In this document: positions 1 to 8,292 of the stretch, one piece after another
How positions within the stretch are numbered: position 1 is the stretch's first letter
Layout: every line of letters begins with the position of its first letter
Assembly (NCBI GenBank): GCA_016185205.1
Contig: JACPOA010000047.1
Coordinates: 20,701-84,700, forward strand
From: Hyphomicrobiales bacterium
Lineage (GTDB): Bacteria > Pseudomonadota > Alphaproteobacteria > Rhizobiales > Xanthobacteraceae
DNA: 64,000 nucleotides
Direction: 5' to 3'
The notes under the pieces: model-generated
Database searches by the model: none
Told to the model about the DNA's origin: nothing
Seen by the model: the letters and a program-made list of their open reading frames with translations, nothing else
Made by a program: the position numbers and the translations under genes

Positions 1-215
1 GGGATGATCAGGAACAGCCCCGGCCCCTTCACGCTCGACAGCTTGCCGGCGCGCAGGATGACGAAGCGCTCCCAGTTGTTGGCCATCTTGAGCGAGAACA
101 GCGTGAGCACGGCGAGAACGCCGAACACGATGCCGGGCAGGAAAGATCCGGACACGAACAGCAGCGCGCCGATGACGGCGAAGATGACGGTGACGAGCAG
201 CGTGATGGGATTCAT
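1..215 (-). CDS. Slipin / SPFH (band 7) membrane protein, N-terminal part only
   Basis: The reading frame starts at an ATG at 215 with a GGAGG Shine-Dalgarno about nine bases upstream and runs off the left edge, so about 71 N-terminal residues are visible. Residues 4-46 form one long hydrophobic stretch that could be a membrane hairpin, followed by MANNWERFVILR and a VKGPGLFLI segment. That combination is typical of the start of bacterial stomatin-like (slipin) proteins, which scaffold membrane microdomains and often pair with an NfeD protein. No partner gene is visible because the gene is cut. The family call rests only on this N-terminus. Confidence 0.75.
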   Translation of the reverse strand, partial: MNPITLLVTVIFAVIGALLFVSGSFLPGIVFGVLAVLTLFSLKMANNWERFVILRAGKLSSVKGPGLFLII

Positions 216-241
216 GAGCGAGGCCTCCGTGTCTCTCACGG

Positions 242-391
242 CCTCATCATGAGGAGCCTGCGAAGCAGGCGTCTCGAAGGATGGGGCCGCCCTCGTCCTT
301 CGAGACGCGCCACGCAAGTCGGCTATAGCCGACTTGCGCACTCATGTGCCGATGTCGGGTAACCCCGACATCGGTGGGCGCTCCTCAGATG
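242..391. repeat. Composite palindromic repeat, copy 1 (upstream of slipin gene)
   Basis: Outer arms CCTCATCATGAGGAG and CTCCTCAGATGAGG enclose three nested inverted repeats: a GTCTCGAAGGA/TCCTTCGAGAC pair, a perfect 26-bp palindrome at 313-338, and an 11-bp stem CCGATGTCGGG/CCCGACATCGG at 349-374 with a TAAC loop. Almost the same arrangement recurs at 1399-1557, so this is a repeat family and not a gene-specific operator. It lies between the slipin gene and the GST gene, both on the minus strand. Confidence 0.85.
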
Positions 392-404
392 AGGCCGGAT
401 CATA

Positions 405-1169
405 CTATGCCCATGCTGCGATCTTGTCCTTCAAATGCGGGAAGCGCTCGCTCAGCAGCGAGCCGGGATAATAAGTCGGCTTGAACGCCGGATGGGCGCG
501 GATATTGTCGAACCAAGCGACCACGCGCGGCAGGTCCTGCCAGCCCGGGATGCCGAGATCGTCTATGCGCACCAGCGCCGGCATCACCGCCACGTCGGCG
601 AGCGTCATGGCTTTGCCTTGCAGCCAGGGGCCGCCGCTCGCCGTGATTTCGGCGTCCATGCGCTCATAGGCGCGGCGCAGGCGGGCGAGCGCGGCGTCCA
701 TTTCCGCCTTGGGAAATCCGGTCTGCCCCATGGTCATCATGAATTCGCGCCGCAGCGGCTTACTCTCGGCCATCGCCACGAAGGCCGCGCGGCTCATCTT
801 CTGGAAGCTCGGCAGGAAGGCGAGATTGAAGGTCGGCACCCGCACCGCGGCGGCCGGCATCTCGTCGATGAAATGCATGAGCGCGCGCATGCGGGCGCGG
901 GCGACCGGGTCCTCCGGGGTGAAGCTGTCTTGCGGCGCGACCTCGTCGAGGTATTCGGTGATGACGGTGGAATCGGTGACGATGGCGCCGTCATGGTCGA
1001 GCGTGGGCACCACCCCATTCGGATTGAGCTTGAGGTAATCGGGCTTGAGCTGGTCGCCTTCCAGCAGATTGAGCTTGATCTCGTTGAAGGCGAGCCCCTT
1101 GGCGTTGAGCACGAAGCGCACGCGCTGGCTGCAGGTCGACTGCGGCGCGTTGTAAAGCGTGAAGGCCAT
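405..1169 (-). CDS. Glutathione S-transferase family protein
   Basis: 254 residues, a little longer than usual cytosolic GSTs (200-230). The N-terminal thioredoxin-like domain (about residues 1-80) has the STCSQR segment at 11-16 that supplies the candidate thiol-activating Ser/Cys, the cis-proline VPTL loop at 54-57, and DST at 66-68 where most GSTs have ES for binding the gamma-glutamyl group. The remaining 170 residues are the all-helical substrate domain. ATG start with a GGAG ribosome site. It stands alone between two copies of a palindromic repeat, so context gives no substrate. Reaction, from the family: glutathione conjugation, isomerisation or reductive dehalogenation of an electrophile in the cytoplasm. 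Confidence 0.88.
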   Translation of the reverse strand: MAFTLYNAPQSTCSQRVRFVLNAKGLAFNEIKLNLLEGDQLKPDYLKLNPNGVVPTLDHDGAIVTDSTVITEYLDEVAPQDSFTPEDPVARARMRALMHFIDEMPAAAVRVPTFNLAFLPSFQKMSRAAFVAMAESKPLRREFMMTMGQTGFPKAEMDAALARLRRAYERMDAEITASGGPWLQGKAMTLADVAVMPALVRIDDLGIPGWQDLPRVVAWFDNIRAHPAFKPTYYPGSLLSERFPHLKDKIAAWA

Positions 1170-1299
1170 GAACGGCTCCGGTTTCGATCGTTTTGGCTCA
1201 GATTGCAGGATGATGCGTCAGTGATCCAAAATGATCCACGGTATATTTATGGGCATTTTACTTGTGGGCGGCGCGCGCGACGGCTTCACTGAGATCGTG

Positions 1300-1389
1300 C
1301 GCAGCCGCCGTTTTCCTCCCTTTAGGCTTAGACGGTGGCGTGAATCCTCCACCTTATGCACACAGGGCCCCGCAAGGGGCCCTTTTTTT
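1300..1389 (+). ncRNA. Candidate small RNA of the MmgR/suhB (alpha-r8) type
   Basis: An 8-bp stem GCCGCCGT/ACGGTGGC (1304-1311 with 1332-1339, one G-U pair) encloses TTTCCTCCCT at 1312-1321, an exact match to the conserved decamer I know from the MmgR/suhB sRNA family of alphaproteobacteria. A Rho-independent terminator follows at 1365-1389. The stretch between (1334-1353) can form an alternative GGTGG/CCACC hairpin. About 90 nt matches the family's size. The CU-rich loop resembles an anti-Shine-Dalgarno, consistent with a trans-acting repressor of translation. The 5' end is only estimated; no clear promoter was identified. Family assignment is from memory of the motif and needs a covariance-model search. 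Confidence 0.6.
1365..1389 (+). terminator. Rho-independent terminator of the candidate sRNA
   Basis: Perfect 7-bp stem GGGCCCC/GGGGCCC with a GCAA tetraloop, followed by seven T residues. It points along the plus strand, opposite to the flanking protein genes, so it must serve a plus-strand transcript starting in the 1170-1365 gap. Confidence 0.9.
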
Positions 1390-1398
1390 ATTGTGCGG

Positions 1399-1557
1399 CC
1401 TCATGGTGAGGAGCCGTGCGCAGCACGGCGTCTCGAACACGCAAGTCGGCTTTAGCCGACTTGCGCATCAAACTTGCCGATGTCGGGTAAACCCGACATC
1501 GGTGGGCCGCCCCATCCTTCGAGACGCATCGCTTCGCGATGCTCCTCAGGATGAGGC
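1399..1557. repeat. Composite palindromic repeat, copy 2
   Basis: Same modular order as the copy at 242-391: CCTCATGGTGAGGAG, a GCGCAGCACGGCGTCTCGAA half, a 26-bp near-palindrome at 1440-1465 (two central mismatches), the stem CCGATGTCGGG/CCCGACATCGG at 1477-1502 with a TAAA loop, and a closing CTCCTCAGGATGAGG. It fills the gap between the candidate sRNA terminator and the end of the downstream dehydrogenase gene. Confidence 0.85.
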
Positions 1558-1563
1558 GGACAG

Positions 1564-2517
1564 CTACTCCAACCCGGTCCCGACGTTCTTGTTTTCCGGC
1601 TCAAGCTTCATACCGGCGGCAAGCGCCATGGTCTCCGCCAGCGCGGCGAAATCCTTGGCCAGATATTCTTGCGGGTTTTTCTGCAGCATGGCCGCGCCGA
1701 AATGCGACTGCAGCACCTCGCGCGTCGCCGCGGTCACCGGCATCGGCACGTCCCACTCGCGGGCGAGCTCGAGCCCGAGATCCAGGTCCTTGCGCAGCAG
1801 CTCCGGCGTGAAGGTGGTGGTCCAGTCGAGATTGACCAGCGCCGGCGTCTTGTACTTGGTGAACATCGAGCCCATGACGCCGTTGTTCATGAAGGCGAGG
1901 AAGGCGTGGCGCGGCACGCCCATCTTGTTGGCGAGCAGCGTGATCTCGATCAGGTTCTCAATCACCACGCCGAGCATAACGTTGTGCGCGATCTTGCAGA
2001 TGCGCGCGAGCTCGCCGTCGCCCACATAGGACACGCCCTGCGGCGCGAACACCTCGATCAGCGGCATGGCGATCTTGGCGTCGGCTTCCGGTCCCGAGAC
2101 CACCGACGACAGCTTGCCGGCCTTGATCACCTTGGCATTGCCGGACACCGGGGCGGCGATGAAGCTCACGCCCTTCTCGGTCAGCCGCGTGCGGATGGCG
2201 GCGGATTCCTCGACAGAAATCGACGAGCAGTCGACCAGCATCTTCGGCTTGTTGGCGCCCGAGAGCAGGCCGTCCTTGCCGAACACGACCTGCTCGACAT
2301 CCTTGCCGGTCGACACGATCGCGAACACCACGTCGCAACCGGCGAGCTCGACCGGCTTGTCGACAATCTTGCCCCCCTTGGCGGCCAGCGGCTCGGCCTT
2401 GGCGCGGGTGCGGTTCCAGATCGTCACGTCGTGGCCGGCCTTGAGCAGGCGCTCCGCCATCGGCGTGCCCATGCGGCCGACCCCGATCCAGCCGATCTTT
2501 TGTGCAGTCTTCGACAT
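1564..2517 (-). CDS. NAD(P)-dependent oxidoreductase, 3-hydroxyisobutyrate dehydrogenase family
   Basis: 317 residues, the normal length for beta-hydroxyacid dehydrogenases. The Rossmann motif GVGRMG is at residues 12-17, the substrate-binding DCSS at 96-99, the glycine loop APVSGNAKVIKAG around 122-134 and the catalytic lysine is K175 in CKIAHN. The start chosen is the ATG at 2517, ten bases after GGGAGAG; a TTG two codons earlier is possible. Members oxidise 3-hydroxyisobutyrate, tartronate semialdehyde, glyoxylate or similar small acids, and the sequence does not settle which. It is transcribed divergently from the first ABC transporter operon. Confidence 0.88.
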   Translation of the reverse strand: MSKTAQKIGWIGVGRMGTPMAERLLKAGHDVTIWNRTRAKAEPLAAKGGKIVDKPVELAGCDVVFAIVSTGKDVEQVVFGKDGLLSGANKPKMLVDCSSISVEESAAIRTRLTEKGVSFIAAPVSGNAKVIKAGKLSSVVSGPEADAKIAMPLIEVFAPQGVSYVGDGELARICKIAHNVMLGVVIENLIEITLLANKMGVPRHAFLAFMNNGVMGSMFTKYKTPALVNLDWTTTFTPELLRKDLDLGLELAREWDVPMPVTAATREVLQSHFGAAMLQKNPQEYLAKDFAALAETMALAAGMKLEPENKNVGTGLE

Positions 2518-2730
2518 CGCCAAACTCTCCCGTTGAAATTGTGCCGCGAACCCTGGCGGGCTTGGCGGGGCTTTAGCCGTTCTGCCGCGAAATCGCCAGT
2601 GGCGTACCGCTGGGTGGGTATGCCGCGACGCCGATGCTTGTGGCGGCCGTTCAAAGCGTTATCCTGCCGCCGCCACAGGTCAAAAGACCCCGGTTAAGGG
2701 GCCTGACTTCCGGAGGAGCGCTAAGCCCCA

Positions 2731-3552
2731 ATGCAGGATGCGGCCAGCACCATTGCCGCGACAACGGCGCCCGAGGGCGGCACCGAACGCTGGCGGCTGG
2801 TCGCGCGCAATGTTTTTCCGTTCGCGGTGGTGGGCACGATCTGGGAGATCGTCGCCTGGATGGGCATATTCCCGCACCGGCTGTTTCCAACGCTGGAGGA
2901 AGTGGCGCTCTCGTTTTACCAACTCACCGTCGCCGGCATCCTGCCGCACCACGCCATCCAGACCGTGATCCGCCTGCTCACCGGCTTTGCGCTGGCGGCC
3001 GCCATCGGCGTGACCGTCGGCGTGCTGATGGGGCGCTCGCGCCGCGCCGAGGACATCTTCCTGCCGCTGGTGTCGATCGGCGCGCCGATCCCCGGGCTCG
3101 CCTATGCGCCGCTGTTCCTGCTCTGGTTCGGGCTCGGCAATGTCTCGGCGGTGCTGCTGGTCGGCTTCGTGGCCGCCTTCCCGATCATCTTCAACAGCTG
3201 GACCGGCGTGAAGGCGGTGAAGGAAATCTGGCTGCGCTCGGCGCAATCCATGGGCGCCGACGACCGCCGCATGTTCCGCCACGTCATCCTGCCGGGCGCG
3301 CTGCCCTACATCCTCACCGGACTGCGGCTCGGCCTGGCGCAGGCCTGGCGCGTGCTGGTGGCGATCGAGATGCTGGCCGCCGTGCCCTGGGGGCTGGGCT
3401 GGATGATCTTCGGGGCGCGCGAATTCCTCAACACCGACGTCATGATGGCCGGCATCGCGGTGATCGGCATCATCGGGCTGACGCTGGAGAAACTCGTGTT
3501 CCAGCGCATCGAGAATTACACCGTGGTGCGCTGGGGCATGGTCACCGCATGA
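2731..3552 (+). CDS. ABC transporter permease, NitT/TauT (SsuC/TauC) type, subunit 1
   Basis: 273-residue inner-membrane protein with about six hydrophobic segments and the binding-protein-dependent transport (EAA) loop at about 170-191 (RSAQSMGADD then VILPGALP), which docks the ATPase. Sequence type is that of nitrate/sulfonate/taurine and pyrimidine-precursor importers. First gene of an operon that continues with a second permease through an ATGA overlap. A GGAGGAG ribosome site lies about 13 bases before the ATG, slightly far; a small CCCCGGTTAAGGGG hairpin precedes it. The second permease makes a heterodimeric channel likely. Confidence 0.92.
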   Translation: MQDAASTIAATTAPEGGTERWRLVARNVFPFAVVGTIWEIVAWMGIFPHRLFPTLEEVALSFYQLTVAGILPHHAIQTVIRLLTGFALAAAIGVTVGVLMGRSRRAEDIFLPLVSIGAPIPGLAYAPLFLLWFGLGNVSAVLLVGFVAAFPIIFNSWTGVKAVKEIWLRSAQSMGADDRRMFRHVILPGALPYILTGLRLGLAQAWRVLVAIEMLAAVPWGLGWMIFGAREFLNTDVMMAGIAVIGIIGLTLEKLVFQRIENYTVVRWGMVTA

Positions 3553-4340
3553 CCGACAACGGACAAAACGCCCGCTCGCTCATCCGCGCCGCCATCACGC
3601 TGGCGGCCGCTGCTGCCGTGTACGAGGCGCTGGCGCGCAGCGGCTATTTCGCGCCGGCGCTGCTGCCGAAACTGTCGATCGTCGTCCAAACACTGATCGC
3701 GACGCTCGCCGACGGCAGCATGATCCAGCACGCCGCCTATACTCTGTACCGGGTGATGTTCGGCTTCGGCCTGGCGATCGCGGTCGGTATCCCGCTCGGC
3801 ATCCTGATGGCGCGCTTCACCGCGGTCGAGAACTTCTTCCTGCCGCTGGTGAGCGCGCTGATGCCGATCCCCTCCTTCGCGCTGGTGCCGCTGTTCATGC
3901 TGTGGTTCGGCATCGGCAATCTCACCACCGTGCTGATCGTGTTCTACGCCGCCACCTTCCCGATGCTGTTCAATACCTGGTCGGGCGTGCGCTCGGTCAA
4001 TCCGATCTGGCTGCGCGCGGCCGGCTGCATGGGCGCCGACGAGCATAGCCTGTTCTGGAAGGTGATCATTCCCGGCGCCTCGCCCTTCATCATCACCGGC
4101 ATGCGGCAGTCGTTCCTGCGCGCCTGGATCGCGGTGGTCGGCGCCGAGATGATCGCGGCCTCCGACTGGGGGCTCGGCTGGGTGATCTTCGACGCCAAGG
4201 AATTTCTCAACACCGACACCATGCTGGCCGCGCTCGTGGTCATCGGCGCCATCGGCTATCTGTTCGAGCGCCTGGTGTTCGGCTCGCTCGAGCGCGCCAC
4301 CGTGCTGCGCTGGGGCATGATGCGTTCGGCGAAGGGATAA
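3549..4340 (+). CDS. ABC transporter permease, NitT/TauT type, subunit 2
   Basis: 263 residues, starting at the ATG at 3549 that overlaps the stop of the preceding permease (ATGA). It is clearly a paralogue of that protein: both share the MPIPSFALVPLFMLWFGIGN-type segment, the EAA loop (AAGCMGADE then VIIPGASP) and the C-terminal WGLGW then F(D/G)A(K/R)EFLNTD stretch. About six membrane spans. Most NitT/TauT systems have a single permease gene, so two adjacent copies suggest a heterodimer. A longer in-frame extension upstream is rejected because it overlaps the whole first permease gene. Confidence 0.9.
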   Translation: MTDNGQNARSLIRAAITLAAAAAVYEALARSGYFAPALLPKLSIVVQTLIATLADGSMIQHAAYTLYRVMFGFGLAIAVGIPLGILMARFTAVENFFLPLVSALMPIPSFALVPLFMLWFGIGNLTTVLIVFYAATFPMLFNTWSGVRSVNPIWLRAAGCMGADEHSLFWKVIIPGASPFIITGMRQSFLRAWIAVVGAEMIAASDWGLGWVIFDAKEFLNTDTMLAALVVIGAIGYLFERLVFGSLERATVLRWGMMRSAKG

Positions 4341-4348
4341 AAAGCGTA

Positions 4349-5173
4349 ATGAGTGAAAGTGTAATGAGTGATGGTACGAGCGGTCCGGTTCTCTGGCGCG
4401 TCGACGAGCGCGGCGTGGCGCGCGTCACGCTCAACCGGCCGGAGGTCTATAACGCCTATAACGGCGAGCTGATCGCCGCGCTGCTGGCGACCTATGACGC
4501 GCTCGCGACCAAAAATCCGCGCGCGGTGGTGATCACCGGCCAGGGCAAGAATTTCCAGGCCGGCGCCGACGTCGGCTGGCTCAATTCAGTCAGGCAATCC
4601 TCGCCCGCAGAAAATTTGCGCGCCTCGCGCATGACGGCGGAAGCGGTGCAGCGGCTCAATCTGCTGCCGGTGCCGACCGTGGCGCTGGTGCAGGGCGCCT
4701 GCTTCGGCGGCGGCACCGGCATCGTCGCCGCCTGCGACATCGCGATCGCCGCCGACAACGCCACGTTCTCGATCGCCGAGGTGCGCGTCGGCGTGGCCGG
4801 CACCATCATCATTCCGCAGCTCAACGACGCCATCGGGCTGCGCCAGGTGCGGCGCTACGCGCTCACCGGCGAACGCTTCGACGCCAAGGAAGCCCACCGC
4901 ATCGGGCTGGTGCACGAGGTGGTGCCGCTCGCCGAGCTGGCCGCCGCCGGCGAACGCATCGTCGGCCACCTGCTGGCGAGCGGACCGGAGGCGGTGGCGC
5001 AGACCAAGATCTGCGCCATGCGCTCGGCCTGGAGCCATCTCGACGATGCCGCCTTCAGCGCGCTGATCGAAAGCCACTCCGCCAGACGGCAGTCGGCCGA
5101 GGCGGCGGAAGGCCTGGGCGCATTCCTGGAAAAACGTCCGCCGCGCTGGGCGCCGGCGAAGGTAAAAGGCTAG
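4349..5173 (+). CDS. Enoyl-CoA hydratase/isomerase family protein (methylglutaconyl-CoA hydratase-like)
   Basis: 274-residue crotonase. The oxyanion-hole segments are AGAD at 71-74 and CFGGGTG at 118-124, and the single acidic residue of the pair is E144 in AEVRVG; the position of the first catalytic Glu of classical enoyl-CoA hydratase holds Gly (G124). The GGG-x-G-ACCDIAIA then EVR-x-G pattern is that of LiuC/AtuE-type 3-methylglutaconyl or isohexenylglutaconyl-CoA hydratases. It lies eight bases after permease 2 and three bases before the ATPase gene, so it is translated from the transporter mRNA. A second ATG five codons downstream is also usable. Substrate unknown. Confidence 0.88.
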   Translation: MSESVMSDGTSGPVLWRVDERGVARVTLNRPEVYNAYNGELIAALLATYDALATKNPRAVVITGQGKNFQAGADVGWLNSVRQSSPAENLRASRMTAEAVQRLNLLPVPTVALVQGACFGGGTGIVAACDIAIAADNATFSIAEVRVGVAGTIIIPQLNDAIGLRQVRRYALTGERFDAKEAHRIGLVHEVVPLAELAAAGERIVGHLLASGPEAVAQTKICAMRSAWSHLDDAAFSALIESHSARRQSAEAAEGLGAFLEKRPPRWAPAKVKG

Positions 5174-5176
5174 CGC

Positions 5177-5950
5177 ATGGTCCCCATCGAAATTCGCGAC
5201 GTGACGCTCGTCTACGACACGCCCGGCGGCAAGGTGCCCGGCGTCAAGAACGTCAATTTCAACATCGGCGCTTCCGAATTCGTCTGCATCGTCGGCCCGT
5301 CCGGCTGCGGCAAGTCGACGCTGCTCAACATCATCGCCGGCTTCCTGACGCCGGTCGCGGGCGAGATCCGCATTGGCGGCAAGCCGGTCACCGGTCACGG
5401 CATGGACCGCGGCGTGGTGTTCCAAGATTTCGCCCAGCTGTTTCCCTGGCGCACCGCGCTCGGCAACGTCACCTTCGGGCTGGAAATGAAGGGCGTTGCC
5501 AAGGACGAGCGCGAGAAGATCGCGCGCGAGCAATTGCGACTGGTCAAGCTGGAGAAGTTCACCGGCTCCTATCCGCACCATCTGTCCGGCGGCATGCAGC
5601 AGCGGGTCGCCATAGCCCGCGCGCTGGCGTACAATCCGGCCGTGCTGCTGATGGACGAGCCGTTCGCGGCGCTCGACGCGCTGACGCGCGACGACATGCA
5701 GCGGCTGCTCGCCGATGTGTGGCGGGCCACCCGCAAGACGGTGATCTATGTGACGCACAACGTGGCCGAGGCGGTGTACCTGGCCGATCGCGTGGTGGTG
5801 ATGAGCCCGCATCCCGGCACCGTCAAAGCCGAAATCAAGATCGAGCTTCCGCGCCCGCGCGATCCGCTGAGCGTGGAATTCCTCGAATGCCAGAAGGAAT
5901 TGCTGGGACATCTCGGCCACGATGCGAACGCCAACGAACCGGTGAATTGA
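5177..5950 (+). CDS. ABC transporter ATP-binding protein, NitT/TauT (SsuB/TauB) type
   Basis: 257 residues. Walker [10 protein letters not shown] at 40-48, Q-loop VFQD near 81-84, signature LSGGMQQR at 136-143, Walker B VLLMDEP at 156-162 and the switch histidine H194 in YVTHNVAEA. This is the cytoplasmic ATPase dimer that drives the two permeases encoded just upstream. Begins three bases after the crotonase stop and is followed, 29 bases on, by the binding-protein gene. Confidence 0.94.
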   Translation: MVPIEIRDVTLVYDTPGGKVPGVKNVNFNIGASEFVCIVGPSGCGKSTLLNIIAGFLTPVAGEIRIGGKPVTGHGMDRGVVFQDFAQLFPWRTALGNVTFGLEMKGVAKDEREKIAREQLRLVKLEKFTGSYPHHLSGGMQQRVAIARALAYNPAVLLMDEPFAALDALTRDDMQRLLADVWRATRKTVIYVTHNVAEAVYLADRVVVMSPHPGTVKAEIKIELPRPRDPLSVEFLECQKELLGHLGHDANANEPVN

Positions 5951-5979
5951 ACGGCCAAACTCTAAAGGGAGGACGAGCG

Positions 5980-6969
5980 ATGACCGAACTGCATAAGGGA
6001 ATTTCGCGCCGCCATGTGCTGGCGGGAACGGGCGCCGGCGCGCTTGTCGTCGGACTGGGCGTCAAGCCCGCCGCGGCGCTGGAAACGGTACGGCAGGGCT
6101 ACCAGACCAACATGTGGGGCATGCCGACCTATTACCTGCTGCGCTCCGGCCTGTTGGAGAAGCACGGCGTCAAGTTCGAGGAATTTGCGGTGCCGTCCGG
6201 CAATCTCACCATGCAGCAGATGGTGGCGCGCCAGGTCGACATGGGCACCTATGCCGGACCTTCCTTTGCCATCGGTCACGACAAAGGCGGCCTGCTCGCC
6301 ATCGCCATGATCGAATATGTCGGCAAGACCGCGCGCGTGATGGCGCGCAAGGACCTCGGGCTCACCAAGGTCGAGCAGTTAAAGGGCCTCAAGGTCGCCA
6401 ACCAGACCGGCTCGTCGACCGGCAACATCTTCGTCGACCAGATCGCCACCAAGGCCGGCTTGAAGAAGGGCGACTACCAGGAAATCCGCATGAACGTGAA
6501 CGACATGGTGGCCGCCATGGCCGCCAAGACCGTGGACGCCATGGTCAATGTCGAGCCTTACAACGCGATTGCCGAAGCCGATGGCCTCGCCAACTCGATC
6601 TCGGACTTCTACGACTTCGACAAACTGCCGGTGTTCATGGCGGCGACGCCGGAATTCGTCGAGAAGAGCCCGCAGACCGTGGTGGCCTATCTCAAGGCCT
6701 GGCTGGAAGTGGCCAAGGACTTCAAGGAGCAGCCGAAGAAGGTCGCCGATACGATCTATTCGTTCTACACCTCGAAGGGCTACAAGATGGCGCCGGAGAC
6801 CTTCGCCAAGGCGCTGGCGCGCGTGGAGGTGCAGCCCGGCTGGCCGGCCGACCTTGTGCCCTACATGACGCACCACTCGGAAATTCTGGTGCAGGAAAAG
6901 AAGATCAAGGCGGTACCGGACTGGAAAAAGGCGCTGCGCACGGAATTCCTCAAGCAGGCCGGGGCCTGA
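5980..6969 (+). CDS. ABC transporter substrate-binding protein, NitT/TauT (NMT1/THI5-like), Tat-exported
   Basis: 329 residues from the ATG at 5980, preceded by AAAGGGAGGA. The leader has SRRHVLAG at 9-16 with the twin arginines at 10-11, a hydrophobic core and an A-A-A-L-E cleavage region near 31-35, so export through Tat as a folded protein is likely. The mature part has the periplasmic binding protein type II pattern of SsuA/NMT1 proteins (early MPTYYLLRSGLLEKHG, then TMQQMVARQVDMGTYAG). The same frame remains open upstream into the ATPase gene; that extension is spurious. Ligand not predictable. Confidence 0.9.
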   Translation: MTELHKGISRRHVLAGTGAGALVVGLGVKPAAALETVRQGYQTNMWGMPTYYLLRSGLLEKHGVKFEEFAVPSGNLTMQQMVARQVDMGTYAGPSFAIGHDKGGLLAIAMIEYVGKTARVMARKDLGLTKVEQLKGLKVANQTGSSTGNIFVDQIATKAGLKKGDYQEIRMNVNDMVAAMAAKTVDAMVNVEPYNAIAEADGLANSISDFYDFDKLPVFMAATPEFVEKSPQTVVAYLKAWLEVAKDFKEQPKKVADTIYSFYTSKGYKMAPETFAKALARVEVQPGWPADLVPYMTHHSEILVQEKKIKAVPDWKKALRTEFLKQAGA

Positions 6970-6991
6970 TCTCGATCGACTAGCAAACCTG

Positions 6992-7016
6992 GGCCGGCGC
7001 ATCCGCGCCGGCCTTT
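6992..7016 (+). terminator. Hairpin terminator or processing site after the first ABC operon
   Basis: Perfect 9-bp stem GGCCGGCGC/GCGCCGGCC with an ATCC loop, followed by only three T residues. It lies 23 bases after the binding-protein stop and 32 bases before the next start, so it could end or attenuate transcription there. Confidence 0.55.
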
Positions 7017-7047
7017 CCACAAGCCCCTGAAAGTTACGGAGAATTGA

Positions 7048-8289
7048 ATGTCCGCCGCCAACAACCCGCTCAACAAGAGCGGCGAGCCCACCACCTGGAA
7101 TTTCAAGCTGCTCGCCCAGAACGATCTCGGCGGCTTCGGCGGCATGGGCGAAGGCATGGCGGTGCAGCTCGCCAAGGACGGCCGCCGCATCATCTGGCTG
7201 GCGCATGAAAGCGCGCCGAAGAATTTCACCGGTGTCGACGTCACCGACCCGCGAAACCCGAAAATGATCGTGCAGACCGACCTGCCCTTCGCCCATATGC
7301 GCTCGAACTCGCTGGAAATGAGCGGCGACATCCTGGCGGTGGCCTACCAGACGCAGAAGGTCGGACAGCAGAAGGCTGGGCTCGAGCTGTTCGACTGTTC
7401 GGTGCCGGAAAAGCCGCGCTCGATCTCGTTCTTCGACTGCTCGGGTGCGACCTCGCGCGGCGTGCACCAGTTGTGGTTCTGCGACGGCGAATACGTGCAC
7501 ATGGCGTCGGGTGCGCCCGACTTCCAGCCGAGCCACCCGCTCGACGACCAGTTCTACCGCTGCATCGACGTGCGCAATCCGACCAAGCCTGTGGAGGTCG
7601 GCCGCTGGTGGATGCCGGGCACGATGAAAGGCGACGCTGCCGCCCCGCCGCCGCGCCATGCGCTCGACAAGGGCTATCGCGCGCACAACACCAACGTCTA
7701 CAAGCAGCGGCCGGACCGCATGTATCTCTGCTACATCGACGGCGGCATGTTCGTGATGGACATCGCCGATAAGTCGAAGCCGAAGGCGATCTCGCACTGG
7801 ACCAACTCGCCGCCCTATACCGGCTTTATGCACACCGCGCTGCCGCTGTTCGACCGCGGCCTACTGATCGTCACCGACGAGTCGACCGAGAACAACGCCA
7901 AGGACTGGCCCAAGCTGGTGTGGATCCTCGACCTGCGCGACGAGAAGAACCCGGTGTCGATCGCCACCTGCCCGATGCCGCCACTCGATGCCTACAAAGA
8001 CCGCGGCGGCCGCTTCGGCGCGCATAATCTGCATGAGAACCCGCCGGTGCCGACCGCCTGGCAGTCGGACCAGATACTGCTCGGCACCTTCTTCAACGGC
8101 GGCCTGCGCGCCTACGACATTTCCAACGCCTATCAGCCGAAGGAAATCGCCGCCTTCGTGCCGCCGGCGCCGAAGGGCACGCCGACCGGCGCGGTGCAGC
8201 TCAACGACGTGTTCGTGGACGAGCGCGGCATCGTCTACACCATGGATCGCTTCAGCGGCGGACTGTACACGCTGGAGATGGAGTTTTAG
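7048..8289 (+). CDS. LVIVD-repeat-like beta-propeller protein, function unknown
   Basis: 413 residues, ATG preceded by ACGGAGA. The sequence has recurring blocks such as FTGVDVTDPRNPKMIV, LELFDCSVPEKPRSI, YRCIDVRNPTKPVEV, VMDIADKSKPKAI, WILDLRDEKNPVSIA and AYDISNAYQPKEIA, each ending in a D-x-(S/T/R)-x-P-x-x turn. That is the signature of LVIVD/beta-propeller repeats, here about six blades. No signal peptide is obvious, so it may be cytoplasmic. It follows the first ABC operon in the same direction after a weak hairpin, suggesting a link to the imported compound, but no enzymatic motif was recognised. Confidence 0.75.
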   Translation: MSAANNPLNKSGEPTTWNFKLLAQNDLGGFGGMGEGMAVQLAKDGRRIIWLAHESAPKNFTGVDVTDPRNPKMIVQTDLPFAHMRSNSLEMSGDILAVAYQTQKVGQQKAGLELFDCSVPEKPRSISFFDCSGATSRGVHQLWFCDGEYVHMASGAPDFQPSHPLDDQFYRCIDVRNPTKPVEVGRWWMPGTMKGDAAAPPPRHALDKGYRAHNTNVYKQRPDRMYLCYIDGGMFVMDIADKSKPKAISHWTNSPPYTGFMHTALPLFDRGLLIVTDESTENNAKDWPKLVWILDLRDEKNPVSIATCPMPPLDAYKDRGGRFGAHNLHENPPVPTAWQSDQILLGTFFNGGLRAYDISNAYQPKEIAAFVPPAPKGTPTGAVQLNDVFVDERGIVYTMDRFSGGLYTLEMEF

Positions 8290-8292
8290 GCG

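Noticed and set aside
242..1557. CRISPR array or IS ends suggested by the repeated palindromes
   Set aside because: Only two copies with no regular spacers, no transposase gene and no target duplications; they are dispersed palindromic repeats.
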